Assembly: GCA_028386065.3 (NCBI GenBank)
Contig: JAKUCV010002423.1
Coordinates: 3,732 to 67,731, forward strand
Length of the DNA stretch: 64,000 bases
Source of the DNA: Turnera subulata
Taxonomy: Eukaryota; Streptophyta; Magnoliopsida; Malpighiales; Passifloraceae
Reading direction: 5' to 3'
Positions 47,206-59,045 of this stretch are shown here, piece by piece (positions within the stretch are counted from its first letter, which is position 1; each line of letters opens with the position of its first letter). The translations under genes and the position numbers were made by a program. The notes under the pieces were generated by a model. That model worked only from the letters and a program-made list of their open reading frames with translations. It was not told where the DNA came from and did no database searches.

Positions 47206-47758
47206 AGAAAGTAAGGCAGCATATGGAGAACAAAAACCTAAAGGTGGCACAAAGGGCCAATAAAGGGCGCAGGGTGGTACACTTTGAGCCTGGAGATTGG
47301 GTTTGGGTGCACTTTAAGAAGGAGAGATTCCCCAAGCAAAAAAATTCAAGTTGGATGCAAGAGAGGATGGACCTTTTCAAGTTTTGGAACGCATTAGTGA
47401 TAATGCACACAAGATTGATCTGCCTAGCGAGTATGATGTGAGTGCTACATTTAGTGTTTCTGATCTTTCTCCTTTTGACATTGCAGGTACAGATTCGAGG
47501 AAGAACCCTTTTGAGAAGGGAGGGAATGATGCACTCAAGCAGGCTTCAAGCACCAATGGAGGAGATGGCGCCATGGTGCTTCCACAAGGTCCAATTACAA
47601 GAGCTAGGTCAAGAATGATCAAGAACCAACTCGTACAACATGTCCATTCTTTGATGAGTAAAGAGTTGCAAGAAGATTCTATGATCAAGCTTGGAGAGGA
47701 GCTGAAACAGAAGCCCATCAATTTGCTGCCAATTAAGGAGTAATTGACTCAAGAGCAC
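47206..47758 (+). pseudogene. C-terminal end of gypsy integrase
   Basis: Two plus frames together give VAQRANKGRRVVHFEPGDWV, then RFPKQ.., GPFQVLERISDNAHKIDLP, VSATFSVSDLSPFDIAG, and a tail ending PINLLPIKE. This is the DNA-binding C-terminal part of Ty3/gypsy integrase, frameshifted near 47345. It lies between LTR-D and LTR-A, and all upstream pol is missing. Confidence 0.8.
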
Positions 47759-48506
47759 TGTGGGGCCCAGTCAACATCAGCCCAAGCATCATAGGCCATG
47801 CCGACATATCTTTGTTATTTATTATTTGGACTACTCGATTTTTATACTTAGTTTATTATAAATTTCAACATGCCGTTATTTATTATTATTATGTTGAGTT
47901 AAGTCTATTATTAATTGGGTTGATTAATGTGGAATTTAGTTAGTTATTGTAAACTTTTTGATTACTATCCAACACATGTGGGCTGAACTAAAAACCTAGT
48001 CCATTGGGTTTAAGTTAAGGTGGCAACAACATTAGGTTAGAAGTCAAAAATCTGTTTTGACTTGGATTTGGGTAGCCTTGCTGACCTAGGGGTTAGATGT
48101 TAGAGTATTTAAGCTTTCCTATGACGATTCCTTTAAAGATAGACTTGATTTTGATAAAAAAATTAATAAAGTTTTCCTATGACGATTCCTTTAAAGATTG
48201 AGTGATTCAATCAACCCTTGAGTGTTGATTCTCTTATTTTATATTAAGGATTTAGATTTACTTATTAGCTTTATTTAATCTCTGCTGTTATTCTAAGTCC
48301 TTGGTTCTAATTTCTTAATTTCTTGCTGATTAGGGTTCAGGAGTTGGCGCCATCCTTGTGTTCTTGAAGCTTTCTTGTTTCTTTTCTTGCTGATTGGAGG
48401 AGGAATAAGGGGTCGAGATTACATTAGTTTGATTGAGATTGAAGTTCGGGACCACAATCTGATCTGTAGAGATTCTAGGGCTGATTATAGGATTTCTGCC
48501 TTATCA
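47759..48506 (+). repeat. Gypsy LTR copy A
   Basis: About 748 bp from TGTGGGGCCCAGTC to TTTCTGCCTTATCA. Same family as copies at 51275 and 57670 (shared TGAGTGATTCAATCAACCCT, GGAGGAATAAGGGG and AGATTACATTAGTTTGATTG). More diverged than the other two; it has an internal 40-bp duplication (48113-48200). Follows an integrase tail, so it acts as a 3' LTR. Confidence 0.75.
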
Positions 48507-48589
48507 CTGTAATAGGCATGCTACGCCCAAGTCAACATACAGCACGAAGTGCCCTACAAACACACAACCATTTCCTCATTCAAAAGTCT

Positions 48590-49010
48590 CATCCCTAGCG
48601 AAATAAGCCACAAATACAAACCCCTTTCCCTAGCGGGACAGTACACAAGCTTTTCTCCCTAACGGGACAACCCACAAACACAAACCTCTTTCCCTCGGGG
48701 GACAATACACATGCTTTTCTCCATAGCGGGACAACCCACAAACACAAACCTCTTTCCCTAGCGGGACAATAAACAAGCTTTTCTCCCTAGCGGGACAACC
48801 TACAACAGACAAACACAGTCATTCCTAGCGGAACAACATACAGTCGTTCCTAACGTAACAACCGACAACCAATCCTAGCAGAACAACATACAATCGTTCC
48901 TAGCGGAACAACAACAAGACACAAACCGTTCCTAGTAGAGCAACAAATAGTCGTTCCTAACGAAACAAACACACAGTCGTTCCTAGCGGACCCAGGAAAT
49001 ATTTCCCGTG
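48590..49010. repeat. Minisatellite of CCTAGCGG hairpins
   Basis: About 15 copies of a core YCC-TAGC-GGR: TCCCTAGCGGGACA (left half) and GTTCCTAGCGGAAC (right half), some with TAAC in the loop. Stem bases change together (CCC/GGG versus TTCC/GGAA) while the loop is nearly constant. Spacers are about 10-30 bp. Confidence 0.8.
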
Positions 49011-51022
49011 GTCCTCCATCGAAAGTCATGCCATTCAGTTGCAAACCCCAAATTTGTGTGTTCCTCGTCTAGTATCGATTCATCCTTAGGAAAACACCAA
49101 AATTTGGACTTCTATGTTTTATCATTTTGGACTTCTAATAACCATGAGATGATTTAATTTTGGGCTTAAAGTGTTTTATAAGTTTAATTGGTAAAATATA
49201 GATATTCACAAGAGTCTGGTCTAGTAAACTCAATCTTTGCAGCCCCCTTTTAATTCTAATTTCGTGGGAAATCAGAATTAAATTTACCTTTTACAGGAAG
49301 CTTGAGTTTATGGTAGAAAAGAGTTGAAAAGAGGTGATTTTGGACTAATAAGTGCACATTAATTTTAATTGGAGTGATTAACAGGAGTAGCCAGCAAGAA
49401 CGGAGCAATTTTAGGTCTGTCAACTTTAATTCCATGCTGAAAATCAATCAGACCAGAATTTAATGGTGATTAGGAGCTAAAGAAGGAAGGGAATTCAAAA
49501 GGACGCGTTACAAAAAAAATGGCGGGCAGACATGAGGGCATGACCGCCATGCTCGCCGGTCATGGGAACCAAGACCGCCGCTGCCAGCAGTCATCGCCTG
49601 GCAGTGGCGGTCATGGCCTCCTGTAATGCGTTTTTTTCCCTGATTTTTGGGCCGTTAATCAAATTGCATGCATCATGGACCTAATTTAAGCAAGAATCCT
49701 GTCAATTATGAGGTCCACGAGCTGTACACTCCCAGAACACTGTAAATAGAGCCTCCCATTCACTCGAAAGGGATCCATCAAGAGCTATTAGGCTAAATCA
49801 CTCATATTCTTTTAGGCTTAAAAAAGCTTGGGGAAACTCTATTTCTCCAAGTTCTCAAATACTCTTTTCTACTGTTATTCTGGTAATTTTCTTGTTAAGT
49901 ACAACATCAACAAACATCCAGTAAGGAAGAATCAAGAAGAAATCAATGTGAAGTTGAGAAGTGGAAAAGAATTGGGGTTAGAGAGGAACCCAAATCAAGA
50001 AGCTAGAGGAGAGCTACAAGAGATAACACTTAATCCTTTTTATTCTCTTTTGTTGATGTTTTGAGGACATATTTATTGCTGACATGTTGTGATTTTTTAT
50101 GGGAAAACTATAAGAACTACGTGGGCTTTGAACCCGGTCGTCGGGGTGCGTAGGTGGTTTCTAGTGATGGAGACTCAAGTCCAATTATATTTATTTTCCC
50201 GTTTTGTTCTAGAATTAGGTTTAATTTTCTTTTATGTGATTTTTGTTTCCATACTTGCACACTCACACAAGGCACAGTATCTAACCCATCTACTGCACAA
50301 AGTTTTGTTCCAACACGGGTAGGGTGCTAATCCCTTCCTACCCGTGACGAACCTTCGAATCCAACAATCTCTGGTTAGCTAGACTAGTCCTTTATGTTGT
50401 TGCCTAAGAGGAATTGATGCCTATGGTTTTCCCCTGGATTTTTCCAAGAAATAAAATACAGGTGACGACTCCTTTGATTGTTGGATTTGACAAGAAGAAA
50501 CAATTAGGTGAAGAGGCCGGATTTCTAGTCGTGTCTTCACAGGTGTCAGGGGTGTAAACCATGTATCTTGAAACCAATGGTGGGGCTAGTGTAAGCATGG
50601 TTCCTTGTTTGTTACCACTGGTTAATGAGAGGCCAACAACAGCCCAAGATCAAAACAACAATTCGCGACAGACGTTCGGAGAGAAGTCAGATGATCCGTT
50701 TGGGATTCTAGATACAATTAATTGTATTGGAAAAGGAAAGCCAGCTTGTGATGGGGTATTAGATGGAAAGAAGAAGCTGAATGGTCGGGTTTCCAATGGG
50801 AACTAAATCAAGAACGACTATCTTTCTCTCCCCGAGAACCCACAAGCGGCTCATCAATCAGGGGCGGCTCCTACCTGTGAAGATGCTTCGGATTCCTTAT
50901 ATAATAGAAACCTTGTTCCCATTATGAATGGATTGGTGCCTCTGGTGCACTAGTGCCATATGAAAATAGCCTTAGTAGTAACCTTGGGAAACCAATCAAT
51001 GTGGGCCTTGTCTTAGGGCCCA
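49011..51022 (+). repeat. Ogre/Tat-like LTR fragments and unassigned sequence
   Basis: No intact gene. The part at about 50100-50400 (AAGAACTACGTGGGCTTTGA, GGTGCGTAGGTGG, CCCGTGACGAACC) parallels 60220-60700 and resembles Ogre/Tat gypsy LTRs, which carry GAACTACGT..GGGTACGTAGG motifs. 49500-49640 holds an imperfect inverted repeat around GGCATGACCGCCATG and GGCGGTCATGGCC. The frame at 50561-50806 (81 codons) is not recognised. Confidence 0.4.
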
Positions 51023-51274
51023 TTGAGGATTTGGGCCAATGATACACTCAAGCAGGCTTCAAGCACCAATGATGGTGATGCTGGCACCATGGTGCTTCCA
51101 CAAGGTCCAATCACAAGAGCTAGGTCAAGGATGATCAAGAATCAACTCTTACAACATGTCCAGTCTTTGATAAGTAAAGAGTTGCTAGAAGAATCCATGA
51201 TCAAGCTTGGAGAAGAGCTAAAAGAGAAGCCCATCAATTTCTGCCAATTAAGGAGTAATTGATTCAAGAGCACT
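51023..51274 (+). pseudogene. Integrase C-terminal tail fragment
   Basis: Encodes NDTLKQASSTNDGDAGTMVL.. to SKELLEESMIKLGEELKEKP, the same tail as at 47600 and 57440. Only the last 70 residues remain, directly before LTR-B. Confidence 0.75.
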
Positions 51275-52018
51275 TGTGTGGCCCAGTCGACATCAGCCTT
51301 GAGCATTTGGGCCATGTCGACATATATTTAATTTTTGTTATTTGGGACTTGTCGATTTTAAATTAAAACAATTTATAATTTTGGCTATTTTATATAATTG
51401 GGTCAAATCCATGTAATTGGGTTTAATTAATGTGGGTTTTAGTTTATTTAGTTGGGTTATTTTTGTGAGGGTTTAATTAGAGTCCAAAACAATGTTGGAT
51501 GAATTAAATCCTAGTCTATTTGGGTATCTTAGGGTCTGCACCAAGTCATCTAGGAAGACAAATCCAATTTGTCCAAGGTTTAGGGTTAGCCGACTTAGGG
51601 GATGGTTTAGCCGACCTAGGGGTTTAGTTTTTAGTATAAATAGGTTCTTTTATTTGTTATTTGAGACACATGAGTATTTTTGATAATAAAGTTTACCTTT
51701 GAGGATTGAGTGATTCAATCAATCCTTGAGTACTGATTCTCTTAGTTTATATTAAGGATTTAGATTTACTTATCAGGTTAACTTAATCTGTGGCGTTGTT
51801 CTATTTCCTTGATACTAATTTATATTATTCTTGCTTATTAAGGTTTCAGGAATTGGCGCCACCATCTCTGTGTTCTTGAAGCTTACTTGTTTTTTTTCAT
51901 GCTGATTGGAGGAGGAATAAAGGGTGGAGATTACATTAGCTTGATTCAGATTGAAGGTCGGGACCATAATCTGATCTGTGGGAATTCTAGTGCTGATTCT
52001 AGGGTTTCTGCCGTATCA
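51275..52018 (+). repeat. Gypsy LTR copy B (5' LTR)
   Basis: About 744 bp from TGTGGCCCAGTCGACATCAG to TTTCTGCCGTATCA, with TATAAATAGG at about 51638. A PBS (TGGTAGCAGAGC, 52024-52035) follows six bases later. It is nearly the same length as copy C at 57670, with which it flanks the internal region. Confidence 0.8.
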
Positions 52019-52023
52019 TTTTT

Positions 52024-52035
52024 TGGTAGCAGAGC
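52024..52035 (+). promoter_or_regulatory. Gypsy primer-binding site
   Basis: TGGTAGCAGAGC, one base from the initiator tRNA-Met complement TGGTATCAGAGC, just after the LTR-B end. A leader of about 800 bp without a gene follows (T-rich, 52036-52832). Confidence 0.75.
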
Positions 52036-52832
52036 TAAGGCTTTCAATCAATCATTTCCCTTTGTTATTGTTTCAGTTTCAATTCCGTGTTTCTTTTTTC
52101 TACCCTAGTCGATTTATATATATATAAAAAATAGTCGAAATTTGGTTATTATTTCAGTAGTCGACATTGTATAAAAAAAAAAGAGCCAAAAGAAAAAGAA
52201 AAGAGCTGATCGACTTGGTTGCTAGGGTTTGTGGAAATTAGGGTTTGCTGGAATTGTTGTTCTAGTCTTGGAATTGCAATTGTTGTGAGCTTTGTTTACA
52301 GGAATTGAAGAGCGACCAAATTATTTTGGTCATTGTGAGATTGATTGGCTGAATTTGGTTGATTGGAAGTGTTGTGAAATTGTTGGAATTTATGTTGGAG
52401 TTGTCAATTTCTGAGCAGGGAAGGAATCAAAATTTTTCTGTCTTACTTTCTTCTTGTGTTGATTTGTAAGCCTTTATTGTGTTGGGTGATTGTTGTTTCA
52501 GAATTGCACAATTTGATCAAAAATCATTCACATACAATTTCTTGTTCTGTGTGTGACCTATCTTTTCTTTCTTGGAGTCTTATTTTGCTTCTAGATTTTG
52601 TTATCCTTTCTTTCTTTCTTTCTGTTAGGATTTCTTGTTTTTTGTAGAATAACTTTGCTAATTTGGTTTGCTTGGTTTGTTTATTTAGATCCTGAATTAT
52701 AAACTGAAGCTGAATCAGGAGAGGTAAAAGGCTGAGTGTTTACATCAATTGCCAAAGAGGGAATAAACACGAGTGCATTATACACGTGAGGATTTGTTTT
52801 TCTGCTAACAAGTTTTAGCAAGTATTAGCACC

Positions 52833-54134
52833 ATGTTGAAATCGTCAGGCAAAGAAGGAAGGGAGCCGACACTTGCTTCTGTAGTAGAGATGATGAGGGA
52901 TTTCTTTGCTCATAATGAACAGCAGATGAAAGAATCCCAGGATGAGATCAAAGCAATCAGGCGATAGAGTCAGAGAGACCAATGCCAGGATTGATCGCTA
53001 AGCTTGGGAGATGAATACCCGTTTGGAGAGGCAGGAGCAAGCAATGCAGGAGCTGTCCAATAGCATTGACAGTGTGCCTAGAAGGGTAGGAGAAGCTGAG
53101 CAGGCAGAGGCTGTTCGCCCTAGGGTACAAGTAGCACAGGCTGTTCGCCCTAGGGTACAAGTAGCACAAGCCAGGGATGAGCAAGTGGAGGAAAGGGAAG
53201 ATTTGGAGGAGCAAGTAGGAGAGGTTAATCAGAGAGCTCCAGGTGGCAGAGTAGGAGGACTTGGCACCTATAGGCTAAGGCTGGATCGGCTATACACATC
53301 AATAGAGATGGAGGAGCATTGCGCCTGGACAATGACATGCAATCTATCAAGATGAAGCTTCCTACATTCCATGGTATAGGAGATCCTAAGGTTTCTTTGG
53401 ATTGGGTACATGACATGGAGGCCATTTTTTATTGTCACAAGTATTCTGAGTAGAAAAAAGTCAAGCTTGCTGTGGTGAAATTCAAGGAATATGCTAGATC
53501 ATGGTGGAAGAAGCTTGTCATCTTAAGGAGAGAAGTGGGAGATCCTGAGATAGAAACTTGGGTTGAGTTATAGAGGAACATGAAGAGGAGATTTGGTCCT
53601 GCTACATACCAGAGAGAGCTTCTGTACAAAGTTCAAGCAATGGAGCAGAGAAACAAGATAGTTGATGAGTATTGGAAGGCATTGGAGATGGCAATGGCAC
53701 AAGTAGAAGTTGTAGAGGGAGAAGAAGCTACCATGACACGATTCTACCATAGATTAAACACTGACATTGTCCATATACTGGATTTGCAGCATCATGTAGA
53801 ATTGGATGAGATGGTTGCTTTGGCAATCAAGATTAAGAAGCAGCTTAAGGATAAGCCGAGGAGGTTCTCTAGATACTTTAGTTGGAGTGCTAGTGCAAAG
53901 TACACCAAACAGGAGGTGGGAAGCTCGACCAAATCCACCTATGGAACACCAAAGTCGACGCCGTGGAAGGGGAAAGAAGTGGCGCAATCACCTGCTTGTA
54001 AAGAGTCTGTTGCACCTATTGGGACGCTGAGGGATATTAAGTGTTTTTGCTGTTTGGGTAAGGGACATTATGCTGCTCAATGTCCAAATAAAAAGGCTAT
54101 AGTGGCTATGGATAATGGAGACATCTATTTTTAG
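52833..54134 (+). pseudogene. Ty3/gypsy gag, broken
   Basis: ATG at 52833 (MLKSSGKEGREPTLASVVEM). Stops follow at about 52965 and 53355, and TAG codons at about 53451 and 53571. The capsid-type domain is seen in FHGIGDPKVSLDWVHDMEAI, ARSWWKKL, and RFGPATYQRELLYKVQAMEQ. A zinc knuckle CFCCLGKGHYAAQC lies at about 54041-54082. A 42-bp duplication (AVRPRVQVAQ, twice) is at 53110-53170. Gag is the particle protein; this copy cannot be translated whole. Confidence 0.88.
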
Positions 54135-57100
54135 GATGAGGAGGATGATGAGTATGATCGTAATATGCCTGAGTTAGAGAATGCTAAAGAAGAGTCATCT
54201 AGCTATGAAGAAGTGGCGAGAAGGTTAGGAGTCACTAGGAGATTCTTGGGCATGCAACCAAAGGAGGAAGTTGAGCAGAGGAAGAACATCTTTCACATTA
54301 GATGCTTGATTGGGGGAAAGCCGCATAGTATGATCATTGATGGTGGGAATTGCACCAACCTGGCAAGTTCTATACTAGTGGAGCAGATGAATTTAAAGAT
54401 TTAGCCGCATCCTAAGCCATACAAGCAACAATGGTTGAATGACACTGGAGAAGTGAGAGTGACAAGGCAGGTAGTTATTCCTTTCTCCATGGGTAGATAC
54501 ATTGATGAAGTTTTGTGTGATGTTGTTCCCATGCAGGCATGCCCTGTTTTGTTGGGGCGGCCATGCAATTTGATAGAAAAATGCTGCATGCTGGTCACAA
54601 GAACACTTACACATTCACCTGGGGAACTAGGAAGGTGAATTTGGCATCATTGTCACCTCCTGAGGTGTATGAGGATCAGATGTTTATACAGAAAAGTGTG
54701 GATGCATGGTTAAAGGGGAAAGAGGCTGCAAAAGCCAAACTCAGTGAGCAAGAGAGGCAAGCCGAGGGCTTAGCAAAAGGGGAGAAAAAACTGAGTGAAG
54801 ATGGTAAGGGTGATGTCGACATTATCAATAAAAAGAAGGGCTGTAGTCGACACCACCAAGGAGAAAAAAGAGAGAAAGAGACAAAATTTCTATGCTAGTG
54901 TGAGGGAGATGAGGGTAGCTTGTGAGAACAAACGAGTGTTATTGTTGCTATATTGTAAGCAAACTTTATTTTCAAACACTGACTTTAACTCGAATTTGCC
55001 TATTGTGTTGTTTCTGTCTTGCAGGACTATGCTGATGTGTTTCCTGAGGAGTTAACCAAGGAGTTGCCTCCTATTAGAGGCATAGAGTACAAAATCGATT
55101 TCATGTCAGGGGTACAGAATCCAAATCACACTACATATCATGCTAATCTTGAGGAACAAAGGAGCTGTAAAGGCATGCGGATGATTTGCTGTAAAAGGGA
55201 CACATCAGGGAGAGTTCGAGTCCCTGTGCTGTGCCAATCATTCTAGTACAAAGAAAGATGGAACTTCGTGCATGTGTGTTGATTGTAGAGCAGTCAACAA
55301 GATTACGGTAAAGTATCGCCATCCCATACCTAGATTGTATGATATGCTAGATGAATTGCATGGTGCATGTGTGTTTTCCAAGATAGATCTTATGAGTGGT
55401 TACCACTAGATTAGAATGAAAATTGGTGATGAGTGGAAAACTACTTTTAAAACTAAACATGGTTTATATGAATAGCTGGTTATGCCTTTTGGTTTAACTA
55501 ATGCATCTAGTACTTTCATGTGATTGATGAATCATGTTTTGAGATCTTTTATTGGACAGTTTGTGGTGGTTTACTTTGATGATATTTTGATTTATAGTAA
55601 GAATGGTAATGATCATGCTGAGCGTCTTAGGTTAGTTTGGGACGCCCTGAGGGCTACGAAATTATATGCTAAGATTTCAAAGTGTTCTTTTTGCATGGAT
55701 CATGTTATCTTTCTTGGTTATGTTGTGAGTGCTAGAGGCATTGAGGTTGGCTAGGAGAGAGCAAAAGCCATCAAGGAATGGCCTGATTTCAATTGCACTT
55801 TTGAGATTGAATGTGATGCTTCTGGAGTAGGTATTAGTGCTGTTTTATTGCAGGAAAAGCGGCCTATTGCCTATTTTAGTGAGAAATTGAAGGGGGCACA
55901 ACTCAATTACTCCACTTATGGCAATGAGTTGTATGTCTTGGTTAGGGCATTACAAACTTGGTAGCATTATCTGTGGCCTAAGGAGTTTGTAATTCATACG
56001 GATCATGAGAGCTTAAAGTATCTAAAAGGCCAAGGTAAGCTAGGTAAGCGCCATGCTAAATGGCTGGAATATATTGGGACTTTCCCATATGTTGTTAAAT
56101 ACAAGCAAGGAAAGGAAAATATCATAGCTGATGCTTTGTCTAGGAGGTATTCTTTGATTACTTCTCTTACATCTAAATTGGTTGGTTTTGAGCATATTAA
56201 AGAGTTGTATTATGCTGATGCCGATTTTGCTATTGTGTTTGATGCTTGTGAACATGCTGCATTTAATAGGTTTTATTACCATGAAGGTTACTTGATGCTT
56301 GATAATAAGCTGTATGTGCCTGTGTGTTCTATGCGTGAATTGCTTGTTAGGGAAGCTCATGATGGACGCTTGATGGCGCACTTTGGTATTGTTAAAACTT
56401 TAGAGATCTTGGATGAGCATTTTTATTGACCTAACATGAAAAAAGATGTGGAAAAAGTTTTTGCATGTTGTATCCCATGTCGACAAGCCAAGAGTAAGGT
56501 ACAACCCCATGGGTTGTACACTCCTTTACCTGTTCCTGATTGTTCTTGGACTGATATATCTATGGATTTTACTATTGGATTGCCTAGGACTAGGTAAGGT
56601 AGAGATAACATCTTTGTTGTTGTAGATAGGTTTAGTAAGATGTTACACTTTATTGCTTGTCACAAAACTGATGATGCTGTGAATGTTGCTGATTTGTTCT
56701 TTAGGGATGTAGTCAGACTGCATGGCATTCTTAGGACAATCATCTCTGATAGAGACACTAAGTTCTTGTCTCACTTTTGGCATGTTCTATGGAGTAAATT
56801 AGGAACCAAGTTGTTATTTTCTACTACTTATCACCCTCAAATAGATGGCTAAATGAAGTAGTGAATAGGACTTTGGGTTCTCTACTGCAAGCTGTGGTTG
56901 GTAAGAATCTGAAATCATGGGAAGAATGGTTGCCTGTGGTTGAGTTTGCTTACAATAGAAGCATACATTCTTCTACTAGATTCTCACCCTTTGAAATTGT
57001 GTATGGTTTTAATCCACTAACCCCTTTAGAATTTACTACCTATTCCTTTGAAAGATGTTGTGAATGTAGATGGGCAGCAAAGAGCAAAGTTGGTTAAATC

Positions 57101-57651
57101 CATATATGAGAAAGCAAGGCACCTTATAGAGAAAAAGAATCTGAAAAGTGGCACAAAGAGCCAATAGAGGGCGCAAGGTGGTACACTTTGAGCCTAGAGA
57201 TTGGGTTTGGGTGCACTTGAGGAAGGAGAGATTCCCCATGCAAAGGAAATCCAAGTTGGATGCAAGAGGGGATGGACCTGTTCAAGTCTTGGAACGCATT
57301 AGTGACAATGCTTATAAGAATGATCTACCTGGTGAGTATGGTGTGAGTGCTACATTTAATGTATCTGATCTATCTCCTTTTGACATTGCAGGTTCAGATT
57401 CAAGGACATATCCTTTTGAGGAGGGAGGGAATGATACACTCAAGCAGGCTTCAAGCACCAATGGAGGTGATGTTGGAAACATGGCGCTTCCAGAAGGTCC
57501 AATGTCAAGAGCTAGGTCAAGGATGATCAAGAATAAACTCTTACAATATGTCCAATCTTTGATGAGTAAAGAGTTGCTAGAAGAATCCATGATCAAGCTT
57601 GAAGAAGAGCTAAAAGAGAAGCCCATCAATTTATTGTCAATTAAGGAGTAA
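54135..57651 (+). pseudogene. Ty3/gypsy pol, broken (PR-RT-RH-IN)
   Basis: Domain order is gypsy-like. Protease: MIIDGGNCTNLASS (about 54333-54375; the DGG form is usual in this lineage). RT: from DYADVFPEEL (55023) through KIDLMSGYH to VVYFDDILIYSK (55570-55605, catalytic YFDD). RNase [18 protein letters not shown] to [14 protein letters not shown] (55800-56040). Integrase: zinc finger region from 56260, catalytic region MDFTIGLP and SDRDTKF (about 56560-56765), then [20 protein letters not shown] (56945) and the C-terminal VHFEPRDWVWVHLRKERFP (57180). Many TAG/TGA/TAA codons and frameshifts break it. The RT thumb/connection between GYVVSARGIEVG and DFNCTFEI is deleted (near 55785). The lineage looks non-chromoviral, but no chromodomain test was possible. 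Confidence 0.9.
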
Positions 57652-57669
57652 TTGACTCAAAAGCACTTA

Positions 57670-58413
57670 TGGGGCCCATTCGACATCAGCCTTGAGCTTT
57701 TGGGCCATGTCGACATATCTTTTATTTTGTTATTTGGGACTTGTCGATTTTATAATTAAAACAATTTATAATTTCGGCTATTTTATATAATTGGGTCAAG
57801 TCCATGTAATTGGGTTTAATTAATGTGGGCTTTAGTTTATTTAGTTGGGTCATTATATTAAGGGTTTAATTAGAGTCCAAAATAATGTTAGATCAATTAA
57901 ATCCTAGTTTTTTTGGGTAGCTTAGGGTCGGCACCAAGTCATCTATGAAGACAAATCCAATTTGTCCAAGGTTTAGGGTTAGCCGACTTAGGGGATGGTT
58001 TAGCCGACCTAGGGGTTTAGTTTTTAGTATAAATGGGTTCTTTTATTTGTTATTTGAGACACATGAGTATTTTGATAATAAATTTTACCATTGGGGTTTT
58101 TTTAGATTGAGTGATTCAATCAACCCTTCAGTGCTGATTCTCTTGGTTTTTATTAAGGATTTAGATCTACTTATCAGGTTAAATTAATATGTGGCGTATT
58201 TCTTTGGTACTAATTTCTATTATTCTTGTTGATTAGGGTTTCAGGAATTGGCGCCACCATCTTTGTGTTCTTGAAGCTTACTTGTTTCTTTTCTTGCTAA
58301 TTGAAGGAGGAATAAGGGGTGGAGATTACATTAGTTTGATTGAGATTGCAGATCGAGATCACAATCTGTTCTTTGGGAATTCTAGTGCTGATTCTAGGAT
58401 TTCTGCCGTATCA
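57670..58413 (+). repeat. Gypsy LTR copy C (3' LTR)
   Basis: From TGGGGCCCATTCGACATCAG to TTTCTGCCGTATCA, with TATAAATGGG near 58029. Pairs with copy B around a complete set of gag-pol domains. No convincing 5-bp duplication can be scored because copy B is preceded by another integrase tail. Confidence 0.8.
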
Positions 58414-58534
58414 GCCAACCCATGATTAGCAGCAATACTAAGTCAGAAGAAGTGGAGAATACGCTGTCATATGAGCCTAAGGAGGACGAGTTGGTACCCT
58501 CTAAATTGGTCTCTACACAATCCAATTGGGAAAG

Positions 58535-59045
58535 TGATACGGCAACACTACCAGAACAAAGCTAGATAGCACCTCCAAATCAATCAAAGTCTCCAAGATC
58601 AGCAACCAAATTCGACCAAATTAGGGTTTCAGCAATTACCTCTATCACCTCAAAACAAAACAAAGTTGTTAAGCAACAATAGAGTAATAAAAGCTAGGAA
58701 TCTTGAATACGCCACAAGCAAATCAATCACTTGATAAGTAAACACAATCCCTCAAATAAACAAGAAGAAATCAATTCTACTTGCAAATAACCAAGGTAAT
58801 AAAAACCTCAAACTTTATTATCAAATAGCAATAATAATGTGTGTCATAAAAAGAACCCTAAACACCCTATTTATTCAGGTGCTAGGTCGGCCACATATGC
58901 CTAAAAAAACTGAAAATAAAATCACTCTTACCACTTCCCCAAGTTGACAACACCAAGTCCAAGTTGGACTAGGTTTTGACTTTTTTTTAATCCATCAACA
59001 TAATGGACTAATTAAACCCAACAAAAATAAACCCAACTAAATAAC
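58535..59045 (-). repeat. Gypsy LTR type D, minus strand, truncated
   Basis: Begins TGATACGGCAACACTACC and reads as the reverse complement of 46870-47205 (AACAAAGCTAGATAGCACCT, ACGCCACAAGCAAATCAAT). It ends near 59045, where a plus-strand RNase H end begins. The 120 bp before it (58414-58534) are unassigned. Confidence 0.7.

Noticed and set aside
50561..50806. 81-codon plus frame
   Set aside because: Not recognised, with no promoter or homologous second copy in the window. Kept only as unassigned sequence.
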